Notes: generated by a model from the sequence alone, not told the origin. DNA of 64,000 nucleotides from BMS3BBIN04 sp964552465 (GCA_964552465.1 CAZKGR010000008.1:1-64000); one strand, 5' to 3'; numbered from the stretch's first letter, positions 44,976-54,028 are shown. Program-made: numbers and translations.

Positions 44976-47339
44976 TCACATCCCCGCATGTTCGGTACGA
45001 TGGATGATTTCATTCTGCAGCTCTTCGCCGAGGTCAACGAAGTAGTCAGAATAACCTGCCACGCGCACGATCAAGTCCCTGTGATCTTCAGGGTGTTCCT
45101 GTGCCTCACGTAATAGCTCGGCGTCGATCACGTTGAACTGGATGTGGTGCCCATCCATCCGGAAGTAGGTTCGGACAAGCTGCCCGACTTTACGGATGCC
45201 GTCCTCGGATTCGAGAACCTGCGGCGAGAATTTCTGGTTGAGCAACGTCCCGCCAGTCCGGATATGATCCAACTTCGCAGCGCTTTTGATAACGGCTGTG
45301 GGCCCATTCAAGTCAGTTCCCTGAACCGGGCTGATGCCTTCGGACAACGGCTTGCCGGCAAGGCGACCGTCCGGCATCGCACCGATCACGCTCCCGAAAT
45401 AGACATGTGAGGTTGTTGGTAGCAGGTTGATGCGAAAATGACCGCCCTTGGTGGTGGGGCGCTCGTCAACCATTTCGAAAATCGACTCGAACACGCGCAG
45501 GGTGAGCGAATCGGCTTTGTCGTCATCGTTGCCGTAACGTGGGATATCGTTGAGCAAACTCGCTCGCAGGTCTTCGTGTCCATCAAAGTTGGCGCTCACA
45601 GCGTTCAGCATAGTGTCCATGCTGACGAGGTGCTCGTCATATACCTGATGCTTGATCGCGGACAGACAATCAGAGATCGATCCCATTCCCACGACCTGCA
45701 GGTACGATGAATTGTACCGTGCGCCGCCGGCGTTATAATCCGTGCCGTTCACAATGCAGTCGTCAATGAGGATCGACATGAACGGCGCGGGGAGAATGGT
45801 CGCGTATAACCGTTCGATGATTCGATTACCCTTCAGCTTGATGTCAACGAAATGGCGCAGCTGCAGCTCGTAGGCGGCGTATAGTTCGTCAAATGAACTG
45901 AATTCACGAGGATCGCCGGTCTGCCGCCCAATGACCTTACCGCTCCGCGGATCGGTGCCGTTGTTGAGCGTGACCTCGAGGACTTTGAGCAGGTTGAAGT
46001 AGCCGGTCAGGATATATGATTCCTTGCCAAACGCGCCCGTTTCGACGCATCCGCTCGCGCCGCCGTTTCGCGCGTCAATGAGCGATTTCCCCTGCCTCAA
46101 CTGTTCCTGAATAATCGCGTCAGTGTTGAAAATGGACGGTTGCCCGAATCCGGTCCTCACGATCTTCAACGCACGATGCAGGTAGTTGTCCGGATTTACC
46201 TTCGAGATCTGGACCATCGATGACGGCTGCAGCAGCCGCATCTCCTCGATGACATCGAGGATCATGTAGGTCATGTCATTAACCGCATTGACGCCGTATT
46301 CATCGACGCCACCGACATTGATCAGGCAGAAGTCGGTGTAGGTATTCGATTCCTGCGCGGTAACGCCTACCTTCGGCGGTGCGGGCTGGTTGTTGAACTT
46401 TACCCAGAAGGCCTGCAGCAATTCACGTGCACGCTCGTCGGTGAGGCTACCGTCAGCGATGCCGGCTTCGTAAAAGGGCTGCAGATGACAGTCCAACCGT
46501 CCTGGGTTGAACGAGTCCCACGTGTTCAATTCAGTGATCACGCCGAGATGCACGAACCAGTAATATTGCAGCGCTTCGTGGAATGTGCGGGGCGCGTGTG
46601 CTGGCACATGACGGCAAACTTGCACCATCTCTTCCAGCTCCGCCTTGCGTGTCGGATCGGACTCAGCAACTGCTAACGAATCGAGATGGTCTGCATATCG
46701 GTGTGCGAAGCGGATTAACGCACCCGCCGCGATCCGCATTGCGGTCAGCTGCTCACGTTTGTCCAGCGCTCGTGGATCGTTCTCGAAGTCCAACGCCGCA
46801 AGGCTGGCATCAATCTTGTCGATGAAGTCGCGCATGCCGTTGGAATAAATCTTGTCGTCCGCAACGGTATGTCCCGGAGCGCGCTGCTCCATGAACTCGG
46901 TGAACACGCCAGCGTCGAACGCGTCTTTCCATTCCTGGTCCATACGGGCCATGATCCGGTCACGGATCGACGTCCCACTCCAGAACGGCGCGATCTCGTC
47001 GGCCTGGATGCGGCGCGTCTCGTGATCCGAGTGGAAGAAGACCTTCTCGCGATTGTGCAGAATGTCGAAATCTTGCGCGGAATGCGTGCAGATTTCCGGG
47101 TAGGTTGGAGTGGCTTTCGGCGCGGGACCGCGTTCGCCGACGATCAGCTCGCTGTCACCGATCCACAAGGTCTTGTTTTCGAGCAGGTAACGAAACGCGA
47201 GTGCTCGAGTGACCGGAACGGATTGCCCCGTCGCTTCGCCGGACTTGTAGAAGTCGGTGAGCAACTGAGCGCGTTCCAACGAAATGGTGGGCTCAGCGTC
47301 CAGACTTGCTTGACGAAGCTTGCTGATACGTTCGTTCAT
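44976..47339 (-). CDS. hypD: Glycyl radical enzyme, trans-4-hydroxy-L-proline dehydratase-like
   Basis: A 787-aa glycyl radical enzyme. From recall, it resembles Clostridioides difficile HypD along its whole length (opening KLRQASLDAEPTISLERA; TEFMEQRAPGHTV; WVKFNNQPAPPKVG). Cys431 and Glu433 in GGASGCVETGAFGKE are the radical cysteine and acid, and Gly762 in RVAGYSDYF is the radical glycine. The enzyme would dehydrate hydroxyproline to pyrroline-5-carboxylate without oxygen. ATG 47339 with GAGG upstream is chosen over TTG 47351. The activating enzyme gene ends 8 bases upstream. No pyrroline-5-carboxylate reductase gene is nearby, so the substrate is inferred from similarity only. Confidence 0.87.
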   Translation of the reverse strand: MNERISKLRQASLDAEPTISLERAQLLTDFYKSGEATGQSVPVTRALAFRYLLENKTLWIGDSELIVGERGPAPKATPTYPEICTHSAQDFDILHNREKVFFHSDHETRRIQADEIAPFWSGTSIRDRIMARMDQEWKDAFDAGVFTEFMEQRAPGHTVADDKIYSNGMRDFIDKIDASLAALDFENDPRALDKREQLTAMRIAAGALIRFAHRYADHLDSLAVAESDPTRKAELEEMVQVCRHVPAHAPRTFHEALQYYWFVHLGVITELNTWDSFNPGRLDCHLQPFYEAGIADGSLTDERARELLQAFWVKFNNQPAPPKVGVTAQESNTYTDFCLINVGGVDEYGVNAVNDMTYMILDVIEEMRLLQPSSMVQISKVNPDNYLHRALKIVRTGFGQPSIFNTDAIIQEQLRQGKSLIDARNGGASGCVETGAFGKESYILTGYFNLLKVLEVTLNNGTDPRSGKVIGRQTGDPREFSSFDELYAAYELQLRHFVDIKLKGNRIIERLYATILPAPFMSILIDDCIVNGTDYNAGGARYNSSYLQVVGMGSISDCLSAIKHQVYDEHLVSMDTMLNAVSANFDGHEDLRASLLNDIPRYGNDDDKADSLTLRVFESIFEMVDERPTTKGGHFRINLLPTTSHVYFGSVIGAMPDGRLAGKPLSEGISPVQGTDLNGPTAVIKSAAKLDHIRTGGTLLNQKFSPQVLESEDGIRKVGQLVRTYFRMDGHHIQFNVIDAELLREAQEHPEDHRDLIVRVAGYSDYFVDLGEELQNEIIHRTEHAGM

Positions 47340-47347
47340 CCTTGACC

Positions 47348-48094
47348 TCAAACTCGCACGTCTAATGAATGGGACTCAAACACTGCCTTGCACGCATCAA
47401 GTTGTTCGGGTGTCTGCGTGGTCAACTTGCCCAGCTTGTTCTCAATTTTAAGACGATCATACTTGCTGGAATAAAACAGATTGAACGGCAACAAATCCAC
47501 CGACGTGTGGTTCGGAAGCTCGCCGACAAATGCAGCAATCGCCTCAAGATTCTGTGTGGTATCCGTGTAGCCGGGGATTAATGGCACACGTATCCGTACC
47601 GGCCAACCAGCATCGACGATCCGTTCGAGGTTTGTGATGATCAGGTCGTTTGACTCGCCGGTGTATTCTACGTGGCGGTTGTGGTTCATCACTTTCAGGT
47701 CGTACAGCCACAGGTCAGTTAATGGGCCGAGTCGCTTGATGTCATCCCACTCGACTTGGCCCGAGGTGTCGATGGCGGTATGGATGCCGCGGGCACGGCA
47801 TGCCTTGAGCGCTTGTTCGAGGAATTCCGCCTGCAACATTGGCTCACCGCCGGAGAAGGTGACGCCACCACCCGACTCGTCATAGAACAACGCATCCTTC
47901 GCGATTTCGGTCATCACCTGCTGTACGGTCATCTTGTTGGACAAACGGGAGTTGCCGGACTCGTCCTCGATGTTACATTCCGGGTTGTGGCACCACCAGC
48001 ACTTCAACGGGCATCCGGCGAAAAAAACCGTTGTCCGTATGCCGGGCCCGTCATGGATGGCGTACTTTTTGATGTCGAAGATTTGACCGGTCAC
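47348..48094 (-). CDS. Glycyl radical enzyme activase (radical SAM), short form
   Basis: A 248-aa radical SAM activase that installs the glycyl radical on the enzyme encoded next. The cluster motif is CPLKCWWC (after GPGIRTTVFFAG), followed by SGGEPMLQ. The ferredoxin-like insert with two extra clusters, common in activases outside the PFL type, is missing; NPEC is followed at once by NIEDESGNSRL, so the length equals PFL-activase. GTG 48094 is preferred: the longer frame to 48301 adds 69 residues translated from a dispersed repeat (NERSFALLRMT). The ribosome site before GTG is weak. Confidence 0.88.
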   Translation of the reverse strand: MTGQIFDIKKYAIHDGPGIRTTVFFAGCPLKCWWCHNPECNIEDESGNSRLSNKMTVQQVMTEIAKDALFYDESGGGVTFSGGEPMLQAEFLEQALKACRARGIHTAIDTSGQVEWDDIKRLGPLTDLWLYDLKVMNHNRHVEYTGESNDLIITNLERIVDAGWPVRIRVPLIPGYTDTTQNLEAIAAFVGELPNHTSVDLLPFNLFYSSKYDRLKIENKLGKLTTQTPEQLDACKAVFESHSLDVRV

Positions 48095-48185
48095 TTGGAT
48101 CTCGTGTTGTGTGTCGGAAGATAAGGCACAGGCATGGTGCACGACAGGCTCAATCTTATCTTGTCTGTGTTGATAGGCCTTTGAC

Positions 48186-48214
48186 GTCATCCTGAGCAAA
48201 GCGAAGGATCTCTC
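48186..48214. repeat. Dispersed TCATCCTGAGC...AGGATCTCTC repeat, copy 1
   Basis: A 29-base sequence found again at 59131-59159 with three changes. It lies upstream of the activase gene and is the source of its spurious N-terminal extension. Confidence 0.7.
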
Positions 48215-48249
48215 GTTTGACGTTGACGTTGCTCGTAGTATCGGTGTTT

Positions 48250-48339
48250 GTAGCCCGCACTCCCTAGTGCCGGGATCCGTTGGTGACGCCTGCTGCGTCA
48301 CCAGTTTTTCCCCGGCAATTCTATGTGTTGACGGGCTAC
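48250..48339. repeat. MITE-like element, copy 1
   Basis: A 90-base element bounded by GTAGCCC and GGGCTAC inverted ends. It contains the imperfect hairpin TGGTGACGC...GCGTCACCA (48280-48302) followed by TTTTTCCCCGGCAA. A longer relative lies at 49886-49998. It sits just before the chimeric gene. Confidence 0.65.
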
Positions 48340-48361
48340 GTATTCCACATGGGAGGAAGCG

Positions 48362-49054
48362 ATGAAGACAGACAGGGCCACGTACCGATGGGCTGTCGGC
48401 CTTGCGCTGGCGGCAGCACTCATCATGGTCTGGATTTCCCTTGCGGTTGGTATCATCGGGAGTGAGGACAATCCCGCTAACTTGATGTATGTCGGGGTGC
48501 TCGCCGTGGGATTCGTCGGGGCGATCATCGCACGCTTACGACCACGTGGAATGGCACGAGCTATGTTCGCAACGGCAATTGCTCAGACGTTGGTACTCGT
48601 GGTCGCGCAGGCGTTGCACTGGTTCGATCTCGACCGGTTCTATGCTGAGGTGAAGCGTGTGCTGAAGCCGGGCGGTTTGCTGGCGGTGATGACGTACAAC
48701 CTGCTGACCATTGACGGCGATGACAACACGCCGCTACGTCACCTGCACGACATCACCCTCGACGGCTACTGGACGCCGGAACGTGCGCATGTAGACAACG
48801 GCTATGCCGACCTGCCGTTCCCGTTCGCACGGGTGGACGTGCCGGACTTCCCGATGACGAAGCCGTGGACGCTTGACCAGCTGCTGGGCTATGTCGGGAC
48901 GTGGTCCGGGTTGGAGAAATACCGCAAGCGGACGGGCAACGATCCCATGCCCGCCTTCCGCACCGAGATGGAACACTTCTGGGGCGATCCTGATCAGCCA
49001 CGCCTGATGATCTGGCCATTGACTACGATGGTAGGGCGTTGCCATGTTGAATAG
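48362..49054 (+). CDS. Chimeric protein: small membrane protein fused to C-terminal half of a methyltransferase
   Basis: A 230-aa frame joining two unrelated parts. Residues 1-82 (GIIGSEDNPANLMYVGVLAVG, then ARLRPRGMARAMFATAIAQ) look like the first helices of a small polytopic membrane protein family. From about residue 83, QALHWFDLDRFYAEVKRVLKPGG onward is the second half of a class I methyltransferase, ending FWGDPDQPRL...WPLTTMVGR. The SAM-binding motif I and the first half of that fold are absent, so methyl transfer is not expected. The join lies near GTCGCGCAG (about 48601-48609), within VAQ. The start follows GGGAGGAAG. Either a deletion fused two genes or the assembly is chimeric. Confidence 0.75.
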   Translation: MKTDRATYRWAVGLALAAALIMVWISLAVGIIGSEDNPANLMYVGVLAVGFVGAIIARLRPRGMARAMFATAIAQTLVLVVAQALHWFDLDRFYAEVKRVLKPGGLLAVMTYNLLTIDGDDNTPLRHLHDITLDGYWTPERAHVDNGYADLPFPFARVDVPDFPMTKPWTLDQLLGYVGTWSGLEKYRKRTGNDPMPAFRTEMEHFWGDPDQPRLMIWPLTTMVGRCHVE

Positions 49055-49123
49055 TAACTGAACCCGGACGATCATTCAAAACTGGTCTCGACATAAGACC
49101 AAACGAGGAACGGAGAAAGCACA

Positions 49124-49813
49124 ATGAAGGTCAAATGCATCTTGACGCTCCTGTTCAGCATCATTGTGATATCCAGCTCATATGCGGCGAACGGTTACGG
49201 AACACAGTGGGAGGTAGAAGGTTCATATGACAACAGATCTGATGAAGTATCTGGAGAACAGGATGAGTATTCATTCTCTACAAGTGATGCTGGAGAATGG
49301 GGGAGTGGATGGTTCGCAGGAATGAAAGCCGGTGCCGTCTATACGATGAACCTTGAACTGGGGTATATGTATGAGTTGAAACGTAATCCAATGGGCGGAA
49401 TGTCAAGAGAATATTTGGGTCACAAAAAGAACTATCGATTTGGGATAAGCGTTGGTGCTCACATGTTTGAGAATGAAATTGTATTCGCGGGGAATTCAAC
49501 AATCTATGAATCATCCGGCTATGGACTCTATGGGAAGCTCAACTTCGGTTCGCCGGTTCTGTTGAACTTTCTGAGTTTCGCCTGGCATCTGAAGGCGATG
49601 TACACTATTCCCGAAGACGGCAGCGATCACGGTATTACGGATGCAAGAATGGTGTATGGGTACGGCAATGATATCGAGTTCTGGTTGACGGAGAATGCTT
49701 GCATATCTCTCGGGTTCACTGATGAGCGGGACTCCTTGTTTGGTGAGAACAAAGATGATCGCATTTATCCATCGCGGATACGTTTTGTATTTGGTTTCCG
49801 GACTTTCTTCTAA
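49124..49813 (+). CDS. Predicted outer-membrane barrel protein of unknown function
   Basis: A 229-aa exported protein that I do not recognise. The signal peptide runs to about residue 21 (ISSSYA). The mature part is rich in alternating aromatic strands (NLELGYMYELKRN, NYRFGISVGAHMF, GLYGKLNFGSP, IRFVFGFRTFF) and ends in Phe, as outer-membrane barrels do. Eight to ten strands are plausible. GGAGAAAG precedes the ATG. It stands alone between two dispersed elements. Confidence 0.7.
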   Translation: MKVKCILTLLFSIIVISSSYAANGYGTQWEVEGSYDNRSDEVSGEQDEYSFSTSDAGEWGSGWFAGMKAGAVYTMNLELGYMYELKRNPMGGMSREYLGHKKNYRFGISVGAHMFENEIVFAGNSTIYESSGYGLYGKLNFGSPVLLNFLSFAWHLKAMYTIPEDGSDHGITDARMVYGYGNDIEFWLTENACISLGFTDERDSLFGENKDDRIYPSRIRFVFGFRTFF

Positions 49814-49885
49814 GCTTTGAGATGCAGCAGGCCACGATTTTGCGGCAAACCACGGTGGGTGGCCCGTCTTGGACTCTGCCAAGTA

Positions 49886-49998
49886 GTAGCCCGGCACTCC
49901 CAGTGCCGGGTCATGTTCATTCGGCGCTAGCCGGATTCAGGGTTGGTGACGCTTGCCGTGTCACCAGTCATTCCCCGGCAACAGGGTTGCCGGGCTAC
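49886..49998. repeat. MITE-like element, copy 2
   Basis: A 113-base relative of the element at 48250-48339. The ends GTAGCCCGGCA and TGCCGGGCTAC are perfect 11-base inverted repeats. It includes TGGTGACGC...GTGTCACCA and TTCCCCGGCAA, plus about 20 extra bases in the left half. Confidence 0.7.
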
Positions 49999-50010
49999 GC
50001 TTGCTATGCT

Positions 50011-50043
50011 GTGACACCCTGTTTGACAAGCAAACAGGGTCAC
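50011..50043. repeat. Hairpin (GTGACACCCTGTTTG stem)
   Basis: GTGACACCCTGTTTG pairs with CAAACAGGGTCAC around ACAAG with small imperfections. There is no T-tract. It lies between the barrel protein gene and the convergent lipoprotein gene and could stop transcription or belong to the repeat cluster. Confidence 0.45.
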
Positions 50044-50080
50044 CCGTCATGTATCTCCCTAGAGAATGATACGACTGATT

Positions 50081-50818
50081 CTACTCGGGGCGTTTGAATT
50101 CAATTGTGTGAGTTTCTGGCCCAAAAGGAATCTCTACAACGATCCGATCAGAATTCTTGAATTTTGCCATTACATTACCTTCAACATAATAACTCGGCAG
50201 CAATGTGTTTCTTTTGACTAGTCCTTGTTCAGTAGCAGAGTTCAATATTTGATTTTGTGTTGCTACACGTTGCATTTCATCCTGATTCTGTTTATTAACC
50301 ATTGCCTGTTTTGCAGGGTCATAGGTTTCCACATATACTGGCTGACCTCCAACAGTACCATAAGTAGTTGTTGTGCCAGCATTCATTGATTGTGACATAG
50401 CATTCAATGCTAGCGCTACTTGTTGCCATGCTTGTTCACGCTTCAACTTTTTTATGTAGTCATCAGCCTTATAAACGACCATTTCGTTTGGGTTACCATA
50501 ACTATCAGAATATTTAACTCGTACTTCATCAGGTAATACATTTAAAGCGTCACTAGAGTTGTTTTGGTACAATATATGCAACAGAAGCTCGTTTCTTTCT
50601 GTTTTCTGTACATATAGCATAACCGAAGTTAGTTCTCCAACTGATGTCGCTACTTCTTTTCCATCAGCATAAAAAAATGATTGGTTATTGATCTCATCTA
50701 CCACTGGAGACATATAGTATGTTGATGTACACCCAAAAAACATCAACATCAGTAATAGAGAAATTAGTACCAAATGGCCGTTAGCAGCAGGTTCTAACTG
50801 CTTTGATGAACTAGACAT
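50081..50818 (-). CDS. Predicted lipoprotein of unknown function
   Basis: A 245-aa exported protein. ATG 50818 is chosen because GGGGGAGGA lies upstream; an open frame to 50911 adds 31 residues partly from a palindromic repeat. The signal peptide ends in a lipobox (LMFFGC, Cys about 30). The body contains a beta-rich region (ELLLHILYQNNSSDALNVLPDEV) and a Gln/Asn-rich helix (KQAMVNKQNQDEMQRVATQNQ). No family is recognised. Its codon and base use is more AT-rich than its neighbours, which may signal transfer. Confidence 0.7.
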   Translation of the reverse strand: MSSSSKQLEPAANGHLVLISLLLMLMFFGCTSTYYMSPVVDEINNQSFFYADGKEVATSVGELTSVMLYVQKTERNELLLHILYQNNSSDALNVLPDEVRVKYSDSYGNPNEMVVYKADDYIKKLKREQAWQQVALALNAMSQSMNAGTTTTYGTVGGQPVYVETYDPAKQAMVNKQNQDEMQRVATQNQILNSATEQGLVKRNTLLPSYYVEGNVMAKFKNSDRIVVEIPFGPETHTIEFKRPE

Positions 50819-50887
50819 ACTATCCTCCCCCGTTGTTGGAGCAAAATATAGTGGTATCAAAACATATTTGCAATATCTGCGGAAGAT

Positions 50888-50904
50888 CCGGGATGAAATC
50901 CCGG
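50888..50904. repeat. Small palindrome CCGGGAT-GAA-ATCCCGG
   Basis: A short GC-rich hairpin between the CapA-like gene and the lipoprotein gene. It resembles the CCCGGATTC-AGC-GAATCCGGG hairpin at 60116-60136 and is taken as a dispersed element. Confidence 0.5.
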
Positions 50905-50917
50905 TCCACACAAACGA

Positions 50918-51964
50918 CTAATGCTTTATAAGTCTAGCTGGCGTAATCGAGATCGACGATGAATTAAATGCTTCTGAGATCGATAGCAGGTAGTTGTAGA
51001 CCTCGGTCTGAGCTGATCCTTCAATCCCCACCGGCTGGAAATTAACTTCGGCGTTGTAGACGTTGACGGGTATGAGCCGCGCCTCGGACACGCGCCCGTC
51101 CTCAAACGTGATATCCGCGATCAGGCCGACACGCGCCGTCTCGCTGTACGACGCGAAGCAAAAATTGCCCAGCGAATAGAAGATCGGTGTGTCCTTGTAT
51201 ATCTCGATGCCTTGCACGACATGCGGGTGGTGGCCGACTACGAAGTCCGCGCCGTGATCGATGCACAGGTGCGCGAGGTCGATCTGGTAGTCTTTCGGCG
51301 TTTCACGTTTCTCCGCGCCCCAGTGGAAGTTGCAGATCACGATGTCGTATTGCGCCGCGCATTCGCTGACCCGTCGGCGGACATCCTGATCGTACGGGAA
51401 CGCTGTCCCCGCCGACGTATCGCTCGCCCAGAACTCCTCCGGAAATGTCGCCGAAAAGCCGAGCAGCGCGATTTTTTGGTCATTTATTTCAAATGAGGCT
51501 TCTCGAAGCGCTTCCGACTTGTTCATTCCCGCGCCGAAATGTTGGATGCCGGTATCGTCCAGTTCGCGCATGGTGTCGGTCAGGCCGGTGAGGCCGTAGT
51601 CGAGGATGTGGTTGTTGGCCAATGTGACGGCGCGGATGTTCGCGTTGAACAGGCCGTGCGATAGACCCGGACGTGCCTTGAGCAGGTAGGATTTTTCAAC
51701 ATACGGCTCGTCCGATGTGGTGATCGGGTTCTCGAGGTTGCCGACGACGAGGTCCATTTCGTGGAACAGGGCTGTCGTCTCGGCGAACGGGTAGTCGACG
51801 CCGTGGGTATCGATAAACGCTTCGGCCCAGTTGCCGAGGAAGATGTCGCCGACGAATCCGAGGCGGACGGAAGATGTATCCGGCTGGGCAGACACGACGC
51901 CAACCACATAGACAAATGACAGGAGCAGTATTACAGTCACGGTACGGGTATTGTGCATTGTCAT
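50918..51964 (-). CDS. CapA-family (PGA-synthesis-like) metallophosphatase-fold protein
   Basis: A 348-aa exported protein of the CapA/PgsA group (calcineurin-like fold), linked in other bacteria to poly-gamma-glutamate or capsule formation. A signal peptide (about 3-25) precedes LGFVGDIFLGNW, and VVGNLENPIT, TLANNHILDYG, ICNFHWGAEK and VVGHHPHVVQGIEIY are the metal-site motifs in order. ATG 51964 (or 51958) is preferred; the frame to 52006 starts at TTG. It lies 42 bases downstream of the sulfotransferase gene. No PgsB/PgsC-type ligase genes are present, so the product is uncertain. Confidence 0.88.
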   Translation of the reverse strand: MTMHNTRTVTVILLLSFVYVVGVVSAQPDTSSVRLGFVGDIFLGNWAEAFIDTHGVDYPFAETTALFHEMDLVVGNLENPITTSDEPYVEKSYLLKARPGLSHGLFNANIRAVTLANNHILDYGLTGLTDTMRELDDTGIQHFGAGMNKSEALREASFEINDQKIALLGFSATFPEEFWASDTSAGTAFPYDQDVRRRVSECAAQYDIVICNFHWGAEKRETPKDYQIDLAHLCIDHGADFVVGHHPHVVQGIEIYKDTPIFYSLGNFCFASYSETARVGLIADITFEDGRVSEARLIPVNVYNAEVNFQPVGIEGSAQTEVYNYLLSISEAFNSSSISITPARLIKH

Positions 51965-52006
51965 CTCGAGAGTAAGCCGAAGTAAATCGAGTGACCCAAT
52001 GTACAA

Positions 52007-53092
52007 CTAGGATGGCAGCACTCGCCGGACATAATTCTTCAGGCTGTCAAGGGTGTGGGCAGCGCCACGGTGCTTGAACTTGTTGACGATGCGGACGATC
52101 AGCTTCGGTAGGCTGCGCAACAGGATCAGGATAGCGAGCAGACGGTCAGATGTGGACAGAGTCGGAACCGTGTAACCGTGTTGGCGGAGCTCGGCGAACA
52201 GTAATCGGTTGGCGAGTGCTTTATCGCCACGTGACAGAGTGTCGTGATATCGTCCAACTGAGGACGAGACGATACCGGTTCCCGCCTTCCTTGCTTCCTT
52301 GTCAGCATCAGCGGTGTTTTCGAGGTCAGCGTCCAACATTTCGGGTGTAAATTCGATATCAATGAAGTCGCAGACCTGTTTCACTGTTGATTCTGAAGAT
52401 GCTGTCAGGTCTTCGTAGCGGATGGTCAGGATGCGGTCAGCAAAATGGCTTCGGGCTGCGTTGACAGCGCTGATCGCCGATTTCCACGCCAGTCCATTCC
52501 AGAACGGATCGTAATCAGAGTATCCCAGCAGGGCGCGGCTTCGTGCGTTTATTTCTCCAGAATTTATTTTCGCCCTCAGTCTAACTTCGCGCAGTTTTTT
52601 CGAACTGAAGATGTCGCGCGCATCACGCACAATCTCAATTGCCTTTGCGTGCGGGAGTTCGTTCAGGATGCGTTTCGCCTGCTGCGTGTGGTCAGGTGTT
52701 TTCTCAACCCAGATCTGTTTGTTTTCACGTTGCGCGAGAAAATCAAATGTCTTTGGAAAGATCTCGCGGTGAGTAGGTGAGTTGGACAACGTGGCTTGAA
52801 TCGCATTCAGCTCATCAATGGAAAGCAGATTCGGATCGAGAGATTCTGACCCGAATGCCAGCAGCCGACCGTGACCTTTAGTGATGAGGTTTGCGCAGAA
52901 GGTGATCATCCCGTGAACATTTTCATTTGAATCCAGGGATGGATAATCGTGCATGTAGTTATGCGGGAACTGGTAGAATGACGTCTCACTCATTTGCGAG
53001 AACACACTCGGATGACGTCGCAGGATACCCTGCAAAAGGCTGGTGCCTGAGTGCGTGTAGCCGAAAATGAAAACGGGTTGTGGCGAGGTCAT
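52007..53092 (-). CDS. Sulfotransferase-family protein
   Basis: A 361-aa P-loop sulfotransferase. The phosphosulfate (PAPS) loop is VFIFGYTHSGTSLLQGILRRHP (about 6-27, motif GxxxSGTS). The second PAPS region is EIVRDARDIFSSKKLRE (about 155-171), and ILTIRYEDLTASSESTV matches the YEDL segment of the family. ATG 53092 has AGGA upstream; TTG at 53110 is the alternative. It probably sulfates a glycan or lipid; the neighbouring CapA-like gene suggests a surface polymer. Confidence 0.85.
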   Translation of the reverse strand: MTSPQPVFIFGYTHSGTSLLQGILRRHPSVFSQMSETSFYQFPHNYMHDYPSLDSNENVHGMITFCANLITKGHGRLLAFGSESLDPNLLSIDELNAIQATLSNSPTHREIFPKTFDFLAQRENKQIWVEKTPDHTQQAKRILNELPHAKAIEIVRDARDIFSSKKLREVRLRAKINSGEINARSRALLGYSDYDPFWNGLAWKSAISAVNAARSHFADRILTIRYEDLTASSESTVKQVCDFIDIEFTPEMLDADLENTADADKEARKAGTGIVSSSVGRYHDTLSRGDKALANRLLFAELRQHGYTVPTLSTSDRLLAILILLRSLPKLIVRIVNKFKHRGAAHTLDSLKNYVRRVLPS

Positions 53093-53207
53093 CAGCCAAT
53101 TCCTGAACAATGAAAGTGCTTTGAATCCAGCGGGAACGTAGCTGTCTCAAACATTCTCAGCAACCGCCCCTCGAGCCAGGGAAAGTAAGAGTGTGCGAAG
53201 GATAATG

Positions 53208-53837
53208 CTACTTTTCATCCTTCCACGTCTTCTTGATATAACCGTCACGTCCGGAACCCATTTTGTAGGCGTTATAGTGGAGTGGGTTCGTCTTGTAGTA
53301 GTCTTGGTGGTAGTCCTCAGCCCTGTAGAACTCTGTCACTGGCAGGATGTCGGTGACGATGGGCTCGTCGAACTTGCCGGAAGATTCGAGCTCACGCTTT
53401 GATTTCTCGGCCAACTGTTTCTGCTCATCATTGTGGTAGAAGATGGCTGTTTTGTAGTGTGCGCCACGGTCGGCGAACTGTCCTCCGGAATCGGTTGGAT
53501 CGATGTTCCGCCAGAACGTGTAGAGCAATTTCTCATAACTCACTACAGATGGATCGTAAGAGATTTGCGCTGACTCACGGTGGCCTGTTCGCCCGTATAC
53601 GACGTCCTCGTAGCTGGGATCTCTCTCTGAGCCACCAGTGAATCCGGCGATGACATCGTGTACTCCGTTGAGTTGATGGAATGGTGGTTCCATACACCAG
53701 AAGCATCCTCCGGCAAATGTGGCGATTGCGAGGTTTGAATCAGGCATGTCAGTTTCCTGTGCTTGAGTTCCGAATCCCAAAGCCAGCACGGCAATGAGTA
53801 TCCCGATAGAAAGTGTGTTATTTGATTTGTATCTCAT
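53208..53837 (-). CDS. msrA: Peptide-methionine (S)-S-oxide reductase, exported
   Basis: A 209-aa MsrA that reduces methionine sulfoxide in proteins. The active site is FAGGCFWCMEPPF with the nucleophile Cys of GCFW. GFTGGSERDPSYEDVVYGRTGHRESAQISYDP is fully conserved. A signal peptide (about 1-27, ending TQAQ) indicates action in the periplasm. ATG 53837 lies six bases after AAGGTG; GTG 53846 is an alternative. No MsrB domain is fused or adjacent. Confidence 0.95.
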   Translation of the reverse strand: MRYKSNNTLSIGILIAVLALGFGTQAQETDMPDSNLAIATFAGGCFWCMEPPFHQLNGVHDVIAGFTGGSERDPSYEDVVYGRTGHRESAQISYDPSVVSYEKLLYTFWRNIDPTDSGGQFADRGAHYKTAIFYHNDEQKQLAEKSKRELESSGKFDEPIVTDILPVTEFYRAEDYHQDYYKTNPLHYNAYKMGSGRDGYIKKTWKDEK

Positions 53838-54028
53838 GCTGATCACCTTCTTGAGGTCAATGTGAGCACAAGTGATACTAGATAGTTGAAGGAATGGTTG
53901 CTTTCATTTCTGCCCGACAGCAGGATTGAGAGTCAGGTTCAACGAACTCTCTATTGAGCATAACGCACTGGAAGAGTTATCCATTCGTGGGTATGCTGAA
54001 GTGTAGTTGATTTAAAGAAGGATGCTAA

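Noticed and set aside
48095..48301. 69-residue N-terminal extension of the glycyl radical activase
   Set aside because: It is a translation of a dispersed repeat (NERSFALLRMT) and has no counterpart in activases.
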